A stretch of 64,000 bases of DNA from PRO6 sp035565775 (GCA_035565775.1 DATMRW010000013.1:44634-108633), one strand, 5' to 3'. Counted from the first letter of the stretch, positions 46,986 to 60,994 are shown. Translations and numbers: made by a program. Notes: generated by a model not told the origin, from the letters alone.

Positions 46986-48446
46986 ATGTCGATCTGGATG
47001 AAGGCAAACAGGCGGACCGCCCATCGCGGTAGCGTCGCGGTGTTGATGGCTCTTATGTGCAGCGTGGCGGCGCCGGCCGTTGCGGAAGCTCAGAGCGCCA
47101 GCGGTCGCGGTCCGGTCATTCTCCAGAGCCATGGTTCGCAGAATCAGGGGCGAGGCGACGACATCGTCACCGGCTCGATCTCGCCGCGCCAGAAGAACAC
47201 CATTCAGGCCTTCGTGCCGCAGCCGCCTCCTGCCCCCGCCAGCGCCGCCGCCCGGCCATGGAGCGGGGAGGATGGCGCATCCGGCCATCCACTGATGACC
47301 GCCGCCGCGATCCGGCAGGCCGCCGCGCATTTCCCGCAATGCATTGCCGGCATGTGGCCCGATGCGGCGCGGCGCGGCGTCTCGCAGCAGAACTTCCGCC
47401 GCTTCACGGCCAATCTCTCGCCCGATCTGCGGATCATGGACCTGATGGATTCCCAGCCCGAATTCACCAAGGCGCTGTGGGACTATCTCGACATTCTGGT
47501 GAACGATGCCCGCATCGCACGCGGCCGCGAGATTCTGGCGCGCTATCAGCGCGAGTTCGAGGCGGTCGAGCAGGCCTACGGTGTTGATCGCCACGTCATC
47601 GCCTCGATCTGGGGCATCGAATCGAATTATTCGACGCTCGGCGGCGATCGCAGCGTACTCAACTCGACGGCGACGCTGGCCTGCATCGGCCGCCGCCAGG
47701 CCTATTTCAAGGATGAGTTTCTCGCAGCGCTCGAAATTCTGCACCACGGCCATGTCACGCCCGAGCATCTGCGTGGTTCGTGGGCCGGCGCGTTCGGCGG
47801 CACCCAGTTCATGCCGACCTCATTCAAGCGCTATGCCGTCGATTTCGACGGCGACGGCCGCCGCGACGTTGTCGACAATCCCGCTGATCTGATCGCCTCG
47901 ACCGCCAACAACCTCAAGAAGGACGGCTGGCAGAGCGGGCAGACCTGGGGCTACGAGGTCGTGATTCCGCGCGGCTTCAACTTCATGCTGGCGGATCGCT
48001 CCAAGGTCATGACGCTGGCGCAGTGGGAGGATCTCGGCGTGCAGCGCGCCGGCGGCCGGGCTTTCCCGCGCCCGCATGACAAGGCCTACCTGCTCGCGCC
48101 GGCGGGCGGCGAGGGGCCGGGCTTTCTTATGCTCAACAATTTTCGGGTGATCATGAAATACAACCCGGCGGAAGCCTATGCGCTGGCGATCGGCCATTTT
48201 GCCGACCGGCTGCGCGGCGGCGACGCCTTCGTCCAGGCCTGGCCGCGCCATGAGCGGGTGCTCTCGCGCGCCGAACGGCTGGAGATGCAGCAGCTTCTGG
48301 CGCGGCACGGATTCTATCAGGGCAAGCCGGACGGTATGTTCGGCAGCGCCAGCCGCACCGCCCTGCGCGGCTATCAGGCGGCAGCGGGGCTGCCCCCCGA
48401 TGGCTTCGCCACGACGCGGGTGCTGGAGCGGCTGCGCGGGCGCTGA
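46986..48446 (+). CDS. Lytic murein transglycosylase (MltB-type) with peptidoglycan-binding domain
   Basis: Cleaves the glycan strands of peptidoglycan. The 486 residues comprise a signal peptide (about 1-35), a variable linker, the SLT_2 catalytic domain (about 105-400) and a C-terminal PG_binding_1 domain (about 425-485, QLLARHGFYQGKPDGMFGS). The catalytic Glu is in IWGIESNYS, followed by GGTQFMPTSFKRYAVDFDGDG. No lipobox Cys is found, so it is probably soluble in the periplasm. The ATG is preceded by GGGGAGGG. Confidence 0.92.
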   Translation: MSIWMKANRRTAHRGSVAVLMALMCSVAAPAVAEAQSASGRGPVILQSHGSQNQGRGDDIVTGSISPRQKNTIQAFVPQPPPAPASAAARPWSGEDGASGHPLMTAAAIRQAAAHFPQCIAGMWPDAARRGVSQQNFRRFTANLSPDLRIMDLMDSQPEFTKALWDYLDILVNDARIARGREILARYQREFEAVEQAYGVDRHVIASIWGIESNYSTLGGDRSVLNSTATLACIGRRQAYFKDEFLAALEILHHGHVTPEHLRGSWAGAFGGTQFMPTSFKRYAVDFDGDGRRDVVDNPADLIASTANNLKKDGWQSGQTWGYEVVIPRGFNFMLADRSKVMTLAQWEDLGVQRAGGRAFPRPHDKAYLLAPAGGEGPGFLMLNNFRVIMKYNPAEAYALAIGHFADRLRGGDAFVQAWPRHERVLSRAERLEMQQLLARHGFYQGKPDGMFGSASRTALRGYQAAAGLPPDGFATTRVLERLRGR

Positions 48447-48606
48447 CGGCCCGCGCCTTGCCGCCCGAGGCGAGGCTGCACGACCTTCAAGACGCCATTT
48501 TTGTGACGCACTTGACGGCGGTGGCCTGTCGCCTGCTTATGAGCCCGATGGCTGTCGTCCGAGGCTTTGGCGTGCAGTCCTGATCGCAAATCCTGGCGGC
48601 AGATCG

Positions 48607-50199
48607 ATGGATCGACACACGGCCAACCTCGCCCGATTCTGGCTTCGGCTATTTGGCGGCATCAGCCGTCGGCTGGCATTTTCGCTGGCCGCCATGGCCG
48701 CGGTGCTGGGTCTGGTGGTGATCGCGGCAGGCCCGGCGGCTGCGCAATATCTGTTCGGCTATCCGCAGCGCGGGGCGCCGCAGCAACAGCAGCGCGGCTT
48801 TTTCAACGACCTCTTTCCGTTCTTCTCGCCGGGGCCTGGCCGGGACCCGCGCCGGCTGTCCCCGGAGCAGCACCAGCAGCAACAGCCGCGCGTCGACTAT
48901 TCGCGCGCGCCTGCGCCGGAGAAGCGCGAGACGCGGGCCGAGCGCAACATTCTGGTGCTTGGCGATGCGATGGCCGACTGGCTCGCCTATGGCCTCGAAA
49001 ATGCATTCAGCGAGCAGCCCGAATTCGGCGTGATCCGCCGGCACAAGACGGTGTCGGGGTTGATCCGCTATCAGCCCAAGGGCGAGCCGGGCGATTGGGC
49101 CGCTGCCGCCAAGCAGATTCTCGCCGAGGAGCGGCCGGATGCCATCGTGATCATGCTCGGCCTGCACGACCGCGTGCCGATCAGCGAGCCTGCGGAAGCC
49201 AAGAAGGATCCGCGCCAGAAGGCCGACACCGCGACCCAGCCGGGCCGCGACCCGGAATTGCCGCCGGATGATCCGAATGACGATTTCGACGCGCCGCAGA
49301 TCGCCGTGCCGGAATCGGCGGCGCGGTCGGCGAGCGGCACGGCAGCTTTCCGCGACGCGCGCTGGTCCGAGCTGTATTCCAAAAAGATCGCCGAGATGAT
49401 CACCGTGCTCAAGAGCAAGGGGGTTCCCGTGCTCTGGGTCGGATTGCCCGCGGTGCGCGGCACGCGCTCGACCTCCGATATGCTGTTCCTCGATTCGCTG
49501 TTCCGCGAGGGAGCGACGGCGGGCGGCATCACCTTCGTCGATGTCTGGGACGGCTTTGTCGATGAGGGCGGCCGCTTCATGCAGCAGGGACCGGATTTCG
49601 AGGGCCAGATCCGCCGCCTGCGCACCCCTGATGGCGTGTTCTTCACCAAGGCCGGCGCCCGAAAACTCGCCCACTATGTCGAGCGTGAGATCGCCCGCGT
49701 GCTGACCGGCTGGACCGGTCCGGCCGACGTGCCGGCTGAGCCTGAGACGCCGGACCCGAATGCTAAGCAGCCTGATGGCCCCGCGCCACGTCCGCTGGTC
49801 GGCCCGGCGGTGCCGCTGGTGGCGGCGGCGATCAGCTCCGATCAACTGCTTGGCGGGCCCGGCGGCCGCAGCCTGAAGGTCGATGAGCTCGCGACGAAAA
49901 CCCTCGTGAGGGGCGATCCTCTGACCCCGCCGCCCGGGCGCGCTGATGATTTCGTCTGGCCGCGCCGTGATGCGCCGGTCGAGCCGGCGCGCGGCGAGAC
50001 CCCGGTGGTTGCCGTCGCCCCGGCGGCCGCCCGGCCGGAGGCGGCAAAACAGCGCCGCCCGGCCGCCGGACATGACGAGGCGCGCCATGCCGGCCAGACG
50101 CCGCGTCCGCAGCGCCCGGTGCAGCGCCCGATGCTGCCGCCGCCGCAGCCGTCGATTTTCGGGCCGAGCAACTGGCTGACCGATCTGTTCCGCCGCTAA
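48607..50199 (+). CDS. DUF459 SGNH-fold protein without its catalytic residues
   Basis: A 530-residue exported or membrane-anchored protein: signal/anchor (about 25-47), Gln/Pro-rich linker, SGNH domain (about 113-365) and a long Pro/Ala-rich tail. The SGNH blocks are recognisable but altered. Block I is VLGDAMADWL with Ala121 in place of the nucleophile Ser. Block III is GLHD where Asn is expected. Block V is PDGVFFT with Phe345 where the catalytic His should be. It is therefore probably not a hydrolase. DUF459 proteins are linked to surface polysaccharide acylation. The gene follows the transglycosylase by 160 bases. Confidence 0.8.
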   Translation: MDRHTANLARFWLRLFGGISRRLAFSLAAMAAVLGLVVIAAGPAAAQYLFGYPQRGAPQQQQRGFFNDLFPFFSPGPGRDPRRLSPEQHQQQQPRVDYSRAPAPEKRETRAERNILVLGDAMADWLAYGLENAFSEQPEFGVIRRHKTVSGLIRYQPKGEPGDWAAAAKQILAEERPDAIVIMLGLHDRVPISEPAEAKKDPRQKADTATQPGRDPELPPDDPNDDFDAPQIAVPESAARSASGTAAFRDARWSELYSKKIAEMITVLKSKGVPVLWVGLPAVRGTRSTSDMLFLDSLFREGATAGGITFVDVWDGFVDEGGRFMQQGPDFEGQIRRLRTPDGVFFTKAGARKLAHYVEREIARVLTGWTGPADVPAEPETPDPNAKQPDGPAPRPLVGPAVPLVAAAISSDQLLGGPGGRSLKVDELATKTLVRGDPLTPPPGRADDFVWPRRDAPVEPARGETPVVAVAPAAARPEAAKQRRPAAGHDEARHAGQTPRPQRPVQRPMLPPPQPSIFGPSNWLTDLFRR

Positions 50200-50223
50200 C
50201 GGCAGGCGGCAACGCCGGAAAGG

Positions 50224-50261
50224 AAAACGGCTTCCGATGCTTTGGCACCGGAAGCCGTTTT
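50224..50261. terminator. Bidirectional terminator
   Basis: Perfect 13-base arms AAAACGGCTTCCG and CGGAAGCCGTTTT. The arms give a T-run on both strands, suited to the convergent DUF459 and gltD genes on either side. Confidence 0.92.
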
Positions 50262-50285
50262 GTTCTTGGGCTGTGGTTGAGGCGA

Positions 50286-51743
50286 TTAGCCCGGCAGCTC
50301 GGACGATCCCATCAGATACTGATCGATCGAGCGGGCGCAGACCCGGCCCTCGCGGATGGCCCAGACGACGAGCGACTGGCCGCGCCGCATGTCGCCGGCG
50401 GCGAACACCTTCGGCACCGAGGTCTTGCAGTCGGCGGTCGCCGCCCGCACATTGCCGCGTGGATCGAGCGCGACGCCGAGCGACTGCAGCAGCCCCTCAT
50501 GCACCGGCGAGACGAAGCCCATCGCCAGCAGCACGAGATCGGCCTTGATCTCGAATTCGGTGCCGGGGATCGGCTTGAACTGATGATCGGCCCGCACGCA
50601 CCGCAGGCCCGTGACCTTGCCGCCTTCGCCGATGAAATTTTGCGTCAGCACGGCGAACTCCCGCTCGGCTCCCTCCTGATGGCTGGAGGAGGTCCGCAGC
50701 CGCAGCGGCCACAGCGGCCAGGTCAACATCTTGTTCTCCCGCTCCGGCGGCTCGGGCATGATCTCGAGCTGCGTCACCGAAAGCGCGCCTTGCCGGTTGG
50801 AAGTACCGATGCAGTCCGAGCCGGTGTCGCCGCCGCCGATGACGACGACATGCTTGCCGGTTGCCAAAATCTCGCGGACATCGCCGAGCGGCTCATGGCC
50901 GACGCGGCGGTTCTGCTGCGGCAAAAAATCCATCGCAAAATGGATCCCGTCGAGCTCGCGGCCGGGGATCGCCAGATCGCGCGGCTTTTCGGCGCCGCCG
51001 GTCAGGGCGACCGCGTCGTAACGTGCGAGCAGTTCGTCGGCGGTGACCGCACCCGGCCTCGTGCTGCCGACCTCGGCATTGTAGTGGAAGACGACGCCTT
51101 CCTCCTCCATCTGCCGGATGCGGCGGTCGATGATGTGCTTCTCCATCTTGAAGTCGGGAATGCCGTAGCGCAGCAGGCCGCCGGCCTTGGCCCAGCGTTC
51201 GTAGACGTGCACCTCATGTCCGGCGCGGGCGAGCTGCTGGGCGCAGGCAAGTCCCGCCGGGCCCGAGCCGACCACGGCGACGCGCTTGCCGGTCCGGTGC
51301 GACGGCGGCTCCGGCTGGAGCCAGCCATTCTCCCAGGCGCGGTCGACAATGGTGCATTCGATGGTTTTGATCGTCACCGGGGCATCGGTGATGTTCAGAG
51401 TGCAGGAGGCTTCACACGGCGCCGGACAGATGCGCCCGGTGAAATCGGGAAAGTTGTTGGTCGAGTGCAGGTTGCGCGACGCTTCAAGCCAGTCGCCGTG
51501 ATAGACGAGATCGTTGAAGTCCGGGATCTGGTTGTTGACCGGGCAGCCTGGGGTGCCCGGCTCGAGCGCGCCGGTGCCGTGGCAGTAGGGGATGCCGCAG
51601 CTCATGCAACGCGCGGCCTGGCTGCGCGTCTCTTTCTCGGTCAGCGGAAGGACGAATTCGCGATAGTGCTTCAGGCGGTCCTTGACCGGCTCATAGGCGC
51701 GATCCTGACGTTCGATTTCAAGAAATCCAGTGATCTTGCCCAT
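50286..51743 (-). CDS. gltD: Glutamate synthase (NADPH) small subunit
   Basis: The 485-residue NADPH-oxidising subunit of GOGAT. The N-terminal Cys-rich region carries the 4Fe-4S ligands (RCMSCGIPYCH, then CPAPCEASCTLNI). The FAD motif is VAVVGSGPAGLACAQQLARA, and the NADPH motif is VVVIGGGDTGSDCIG. The ATG comes one base after the gltB stop, so the subunits are coupled and made in like amounts. Confidence 0.97.
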   Translation of the reverse strand: MGKITGFLEIERQDRAYEPVKDRLKHYREFVLPLTEKETRSQAARCMSCGIPYCHGTGALEPGTPGCPVNNQIPDFNDLVYHGDWLEASRNLHSTNNFPDFTGRICPAPCEASCTLNITDAPVTIKTIECTIVDRAWENGWLQPEPPSHRTGKRVAVVGSGPAGLACAQQLARAGHEVHVYERWAKAGGLLRYGIPDFKMEKHIIDRRIRQMEEEGVVFHYNAEVGSTRPGAVTADELLARYDAVALTGGAEKPRDLAIPGRELDGIHFAMDFLPQQNRRVGHEPLGDVREILATGKHVVVIGGGDTGSDCIGTSNRQGALSVTQLEIMPEPPERENKMLTWPLWPLRLRTSSSHQEGAEREFAVLTQNFIGEGGKVTGLRCVRADHQFKPIPGTEFEIKADLVLLAMGFVSPVHEGLLQSLGVALDPRGNVRAATADCKTSVPKVFAAGDMRRGQSLVVWAIREGRVCARSIDQYLMGSSELPG

Positions 51744-51744
51744 T

Positions 51745-56511
<4,767 letters not shown>

Positions 56512-56916
56512 ATTCGTATCCTCGTTCGCAAACTCTCTCAGTGCTCTAATGTTTTGGACGATGGTTCGTTCGCAGCCTTCCCGGCTCGCGTCGCCGAACG
56601 GGTGCGATAGCCGCGCCCATTCGTCATTCATCCAATACTACGTATATGCTCGGTGCGGGCCGCAACCTTGTGACGGCGAATAGCCCGCGGGTTTTTTCCC
56701 GACCTGCCCTTTACGACCCGCCGCAGACCTGCAGTCTGCTACCCGAATGGGTGCGAGCGTCAGCCGGATCAACCGGAAAAATGGGACAGGGTTGCTGTCC
56801 TAGAGTGAGATTGCCAAATTTTTTTTTACCGCACAAGCGAAGATCGAGGGATCGGAAAACTTTTTGGGCGGAGGAAGTAATTTTGTGTCAGGCGGCGCCG
56901 TGTTCGTCCGGACAGC
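56512..56916. other. gltB upstream region, no gene seen
   Basis: No convincing gene lies between the gltB start and the hsp20 terminator. If the longer gltB start is used, the first 120 bases are coding. The stretch near 56815-56830 is a run of A/T (TTTTTTTTTACCGC) and may form part of a promoter for gltB. I see no sigma-54 or riboswitch signature. Confidence 0.35.
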
Positions 56917-56942
56917 AAAACGCCCCGGACCGGCCGGGGCGT
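56917..56942 (-). terminator. Intrinsic terminator of hsp20
   Basis: On the minus strand GACGCCCCGGCC pairs with GGTCCGGGGCG around a tight loop and is followed by TTTTGC. It lies 33 bases past the hsp20 stop. Confidence 0.85.
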
Positions 56943-56974
56943 CGCAACTTGCCGGAAGGTTAGGAGAGGAGCCG

Positions 56975-57454
56975 TCAGGCGGCCTGGTCCTGGGTGGGCG
57001 TCGCTTCCACGGCTTTCACCGAACTGCCGCCGAGGATCGGAATGCTGCGGGGCTTCTTCGCCTCCGGAATCTCGCGGACGAGATCGACGTGCAGCAGGCC
57101 ATTCTCAAGCGAGGCGCGCGCGACCTGAACATAGTCGGCGAGCTGGAACACCCGCTCGAAGGCGCGCGAGGCGATGCCGCGGTAAAGCACTTCGGATTGC
57201 GGCTTGGCGTTCTCGTTGGCAGCCTTCTCGCCCTTGATGGTCAGGGTGTTTTCCTTCGAGACGATGGAAAGCTCATCCTGCGAGAAGCCGGAAACGGCGA
57301 CACTGATGCGATATGAATTGTCGCCGGTGCGCTCGATGTTATAGGGCGGATAGCCCGACGAGGCATCGGAAGGGGCGGCCTGATCAAGCAGCGAAAACAG
57401 GCGATCGAAGCCGACGGTGGAACGGTAGAACGGGGTGAGATCGAACGAACGCAT
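56975..57454 (-). CDS. ibpA: Small heat-shock protein Hsp20 (IbpA-like)
   Basis: A 159-residue alpha-crystallin chaperone that holds unfolding proteins. The N-terminal DLTPFYRSTVGFDRLFSLLD is the class A rhizobial form. The alpha-crystallin domain spans about residues 38-130, with VSGFSQDELSI and GIASRAFERVFQLADYV. The C-terminal tail has the I-x-I-type motif IPIL for oligomer contacts. The leader is a ROSE-type RNA thermometer, so translation should rise with temperature. Confidence 0.95.
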   Translation of the reverse strand: MRSFDLTPFYRSTVGFDRLFSLLDQAAPSDASSGYPPYNIERTGDNSYRISVAVSGFSQDELSIVSKENTLTIKGEKAANENAKPQSEVLYRGIASRAFERVFQLADYVQVARASLENGLLHVDLVREIPEAKKPRSIPILGGSSVKAVEATPTQDQAA

Positions 57455-57575
57455 TTTTGTGTCCTCTTCAATTGAGCGACCAGCTTGCCTTCGACTGAAG
57501 GCTTGCCGAGAGTTGCAGACACCCGCCGTCTGAGGCCGGGTTTTCGTCCTGCATGCAGCCTAGAGAGGCCTGCAC
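57455..57575 (-). promoter_or_regulatory. ROSE-type RNA thermometer in the hsp20 leader
   Basis: In the RNA sense (right to left) the Shine-Dalgarno GAGGAC (57466-57461) pairs with GTCGCTC (57480-57474) leaving one bulged G, which is the hallmark of ROSE elements: a U(U/C)GCU segment masking the SD with a bulged G. Just before it is a perfect hairpin GCCTTC-AGTC-GAAGGC (57502-57487), and earlier weaker stems around 57530 and 57560. The length of about 120 bases from a likely start site is typical. Confidence 0.85.
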
Positions 57576-57582
57576 GAAACTG

Positions 57583-57610
57583 ATATGGGAGGGGTCCCAC
57601 CCCGTTCAAG
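57583..57610 (-). promoter_or_regulatory. hsp20 promoter (sigma-70 or RpoH type)
   Basis: On the minus strand, CTTG (57610-57607), 17 bases and CCCATAT (57589-57583) fit an RpoH promoter of alphaproteobacteria. The overlapping TTGAAC and CATATC could also serve sigma-70. It sits at the right distance before the ROSE element. The spacer contains the palindrome GGGGTGGGACCCC. Confidence 0.6.
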
Positions 57611-57692
57611 AGGTGGCGCTTCCCTTTTGACGCGAGCACGAGGGGCGTAACCCGCCGCCGAATGCTTCGACCCGCCACGGCTGTTGTTGCCC

Positions 57693-58640
57693 ATGACGCT
57701 CGTTTCGATCCCGGCCAATCCCGTTCCCGAAAATGCCGTTGCGGGGCAGGTGAAAACCGCTGACGGCGTGACCCTGCGCTTTGCCCGTTGGCCTGCGCTC
57801 GGCGAGCGCAAGGGCACCGTCTGCCTGTTCACCGGCCGCGGCGAATACATTGAAAAGTATTTTGAGACGGTGCGGGAGCTGCGCAAGCGCGGCTTTGCGG
57901 TGGCAATGATCGACTGGCGGGGGCAGGGGCTGTCGGAGCGCGCGCTGCGCGACCGCCGCAAAGGTTATGTCCGGCGGTTCGCGGATTTCGAGCGTGACGT
58001 CGAGGTGTTCATCCGGGAGATCGTGATGCCGGATTGCCCGCCGCCCTATTTCGCGCTGGCCCATTCGATGGGCGGGGCGGTGATGCTGCGGCTCGCCCAT
58101 GCCGGGCGGCGGTGGTTCGACCGCATCGTTCTGTGCGCGCCGATGATCGATCTGCCGGGGCAGCGCAACAGCCTGGCGACCCGGAGCCTCGTGCGGGTAC
58201 TGCGCTGGAGCGGTTTTGGCGGCAGCTACGTTCCCGGCAGCGGCGGCGCGATGGTCGGGTGCGAGCCGTTCGCCGGCAATGTGCTGACCAGCGACCCGGT
58301 GCGCTATGCGCGCAACGCGGCGATCCTTGCCGAAAATCCGATGCTCGGTGTCGGCGGCCCGACGGTCGCCTGGGCCGACACCGCACTCCAGACGATGCAG
58401 AGCTTCAAGGCGCTGTCCTACCCCTCGAAAATCAGCCAGGCGATCCTTATGGTCGCTGCTGGGTATGACGACGTGGTCTCCACGCCCGCGATCGAGGAGT
58501 TCGCCTATCACCTGCGCGCCGGATCGCATCTCGTCGTTCCCGGCGCGCGGCACGAGATTTTGCAGGAGCAGGATCGCTACCGCGGGCAGTTCTGGGCGGC
58601 GTTCGACGCCTTCGTGCCGGGCACCCCCGCCTTCGGTTGA
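57693..58640 (+). CDS. Alpha/beta-hydrolase, lysophospholipase (PldB)-like
   Basis: A 315-residue serine hydrolase of the monoglyceride-lipase/PldB type. The nucleophile elbow is LAHSMGGAV, the oxyanion region is FTGRGEYIEKYF, and the catalytic His is in PGARHEILQE near the C-terminus. No signal peptide is visible. Substrates are probably lysophospholipids or monoacylglycerols. It is divergent from hsp20. Confidence 0.88.
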   Translation: MTLVSIPANPVPENAVAGQVKTADGVTLRFARWPALGERKGTVCLFTGRGEYIEKYFETVRELRKRGFAVAMIDWRGQGLSERALRDRRKGYVRRFADFERDVEVFIREIVMPDCPPPYFALAHSMGGAVMLRLAHAGRRWFDRIVLCAPMIDLPGQRNSLATRSLVRVLRWSGFGGSYVPGSGGAMVGCEPFAGNVLTSDPVRYARNAAILAENPMLGVGGPTVAWADTALQTMQSFKALSYPSKISQAILMVAAGYDDVVSTPAIEEFAYHLRAGSHLVVPGARHEILQEQDRYRGQFWAAFDAFVPGTPAFG

Positions 58641-58677
58641 CGCCGCTAGTTTCGCAGTCGTTTCGCAGGTCGCGTCA

Positions 58678-59316
58678 ATGTTCGGAATTCAGGATTTTTG
58701 GCTGTTCGTGGTGGCAGGGCTGGCGCTCAACGTCACCCCCGGGCCCGACACCGCCTATATCGCCGGCCGTAGCGCGCAGATCGGCTTTCGCGGCGGAGCT
58801 GCGGCGGCGCTCGGGGTCGGTTGCGGCTGCTTCCTTCACATCGTCGCCGCGTCGGTCGGCCTGTCGGCGGTTCTCACCGCCTCGGCTGAGGCCTTCACAA
58901 TCGTCAAACTGATCGGCGCCGCCTATCTCTGCTACATCGGCGCGAAGATGCTGCTGTCGCGCCAGAAGGATGTTCTCGCCGAGGACAGCGCGCAGCCGCG
59001 CCCCGTCGGGGTGGGCGAGGTGTTTTGGCAGGGCGCGCTGACGAATGCGCTGAACCCGAAGGTGGCGCTGTTTTTCCTTGCCTTCCTGCCGCAGTTCGTC
59101 TCCGCCGAGGCGCCGTCGAAGGCGCTTGCCTTCTTCATTTTGGGCGTGGTGTTCAATGTCAACGGCACCCTGTCGAACCTCGCCCTGGCGGCCTTTGCGG
59201 CGCGCGCCGCGAAAAAATTCCGCACATCGGCGCGGGCAGGGATATGGATTGACCGCGTGCTCGGCGGGTTCTTCGTCTGTCTCGGCATCCGGCTGGCGAC
59301 GTTCGAGCTGCGCTGA
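58678..59316 (+). CDS. LysE-family amino-acid exporter
   Basis: A 212-residue inner-membrane protein with six hydrophobic segments. The LysE/RhtB motif is GLALNVTPGPDTAYIAGRSA near the N-terminus, and the central GAAYLCYIGAKMLLSR follows. Exported compounds could be basic or neutral amino acids. It starts 37 bases after the hydrolase gene on the same strand. Confidence 0.9.
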   Translation: MFGIQDFWLFVVAGLALNVTPGPDTAYIAGRSAQIGFRGGAAAALGVGCGCFLHIVAASVGLSAVLTASAEAFTIVKLIGAAYLCYIGAKMLLSRQKDVLAEDSAQPRPVGVGEVFWQGALTNALNPKVALFFLAFLPQFVSAEAPSKALAFFILGVVFNVNGTLSNLALAAFAARAAKKFRTSARAGIWIDRVLGGFFVCLGIRLATFELR

Positions 59317-59322
59317 CGGCGC

Positions 59323-60066
59323 TCAGCGCCAGAACAGCGAGCTAGCCAGATAGGCGCCGAGCGCAAACAGGAACACGAAGAACCAGCGCCGGAAAGTGGC
59401 CGCGGGCATTCTCAGCCGCAGGATCTGGCCGATCCACATGCCGGCCAGCGCGGCGACCAGCGCGACGGTGGAGAGCTGGGCGACCCCGACATTCAACAGG
59501 TCCGCAGCTGCCAGATTATAGCCGAGCGCCACCGTCGACACGGTGAAGAACAGGCCCATGGCCTGAACCAGCTCCTCCTTCTCCATGCCGGTGGCCTGAA
59601 GATAAGGCACCGCCGGGATCGCGAAGACGCCGGTTCCGGCGGCGCCGATCCCGGTGAGGACGCCGACCACGCCGCCGACCCAGCGTTCGTGTCGGCGGGC
59701 GACATGGAAGCGGACTTCGCTCAGCCCCAGCACCGCATAGATCGCGAGCAGGACGCCGAGAATCGGCGTGTTGTATCTGGAATAAGGGCCGGTGAGCAGA
59801 TCCGCCGCGGCCCAGGTGCCGAAGCAGGTGCCGATCAGCAGCGGCCACAGCCGCGATGCAAGGTCCCTTAGATAAGGCCCGCCAAAAGTCTGCCAGATGT
59901 TCGTGATCAGCGACGGGATGACGATGATTGCGGCGGCCTGGGCGGGCGGCATCACGGTAGCCATCAACGCGATGGACACGGTCGGCAGGCCCAGCCCCAC
60001 CACGCCTTTGATGAAGCCCGCCAGCGTCAGCACGGGCGCCACGACCAGAAGCGCGAGCTGCATCAT
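59323..60066 (-). CDS. TSUP/TauE-SafE-family membrane transporter
   Basis: A 247-residue protein with about eight membrane segments, with the family motifs GFIKGVVGLGLP and GVLTGIGAAGTGVFAIPAVP in the two halves. Relatives export sulfite, sulfoacetate or other organosulfur anions. Two adjacent ATG codons (60066 and 60063) follow GGGGTGAGG. It converges with LysE, with a gap of six bases, and is about 100 bases downstream of hisN. Confidence 0.88.
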   Translation of the reverse strand: MMQLALLVVAPVLTLAGFIKGVVGLGLPTVSIALMATVMPPAQAAAIIVIPSLITNIWQTFGGPYLRDLASRLWPLLIGTCFGTWAAADLLTGPYSRYNTPILGVLLAIYAVLGLSEVRFHVARRHERWVGGVVGVLTGIGAAGTGVFAIPAVPYLQATGMEKEELVQAMGLFFTVSTVALGYNLAAADLLNVGVAQLSTVALVAALAGMWIGQILRLRMPAATFRRWFFVFLFALGAYLASSLFWR

Positions 60067-60173
60067 CGCCTCACCCCGCACAATGGCTGTGGTGCAGAAG
60101 GCCCGGCTGCATGAATCGGTCCGCGTGTCGGTCGGCGGGACGTCGCTCTGCCGGGCGCCACTGTCCGCATGGC

Positions 60174-60956
60174 CTAGCGGTTGAGCAGCGCGATCGCTTC
60201 GTCATAGACGCGGCGATCGCCGGCTGCGACGATGCGGCCACCCTGCTGGGCTGGCTTGCCTTCCCACGTGGTGATGATGCCGCCTGCGCCGGTGATGATC
60301 GGAACCAGCGCCGCGATGTCGTGGGGCTTGAGCTCGGTTTCGATGACGAGATCGATATGTCCTGCCGCGAGCATGCAGTAGGCGTAGCAATCGGCGCCGT
60401 AGCGCGACAGGCCTGCCGCCCCCTCAACGCGGGTGAAGGCGGCCCGGTCCGTAGCATTCATCAGCAGCGGGCTGGTGGTGAACAGCGTCGCCTTGGCCAG
60501 CGAATCGCAGGCGCGGACCGCGAGCTTGCGGCGGCCGGCCGGGGTGGTCAGATGGGCCTCGCCGCCGTCGCCGGTGTAGCGCTCGCGCAGATAGGGCTGG
60601 TTCATCACGCCGAACACCGGATTGCCCTGATGGAGCAGGGCGATCAGCGTTCCCCAGATCGGCACTCCCGAGATGAACGATTTGGTGCCGTCGATCGGGT
60701 CCAGCACCCAGACATATTCGGCATCAGGCTTCTCGACGCCGAATTCCTCGCCGACGATGCCGTGTTCCGGGAATGCCGCGCTGATCAGCCGCCGCATCAC
60801 CGCTTCCGCGCCGCGATCGGCCTCGGTGACCGGATCGAGGTGAAAATCGGCGGCCTTGTTCTCGACGCTGAGCGCCGTCCGGAAGAAGGGAAGGATCGTG
60901 TCCCCGGAGGCGCTGGCGAGCCGGTCGATGAACGCGGCGAAATCGATGACCGTCAC
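60174..60956 (-). CDS. hisN: Histidinol-phosphatase, inositol-monophosphatase type
   Basis: A 260-residue enzyme of the Mg-dependent IMPase fold, dephosphorylating histidinol phosphate in histidine synthesis. The metal site is VGEEFG, then VLDPIDGTKSF (about residues 84-94), and the C-terminal site is TELKPHDIAALVPII. The KPHD variant is typical of HisN rather than inositol monophosphatase (which has WD). Other his genes are not in the window. Confidence 0.9.
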   Translation of the reverse strand: MTVIDFAAFIDRLASASGDTILPFFRTALSVENKAADFHLDPVTEADRGAEAVMRRLISAAFPEHGIVGEEFGVEKPDAEYVWVLDPIDGTKSFISGVPIWGTLIALLHQGNPVFGVMNQPYLRERYTGDGGEAHLTTPAGRRKLAVRACDSLAKATLFTTSPLLMNATDRAAFTRVEGAAGLSRYGADCYAYCMLAAGHIDLVIETELKPHDIAALVPIITGAGGIITTWEGKPAQQGGRIVAAGDRRVYDEAIALLNR

Positions 60957-60977
60957 GTTGGTGTCCTGAGTCTCTTG

Positions 60978-60994
60978 CGGGGCCGCAGGCCCCG
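60978..60994 (-). other. Hairpin upstream of hisN
   Basis: Perfect arms CGGGGCC and GGCCCCG with a GCA loop, 21 bases before the hisN start in the RNA sense. On the plus strand it is followed by a T-rich TTCTGTTCTTT. It could end a transcript on the plus strand or shape the hisN leader. The next 200 bases to 61170 hold no gene. Confidence 0.4.
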
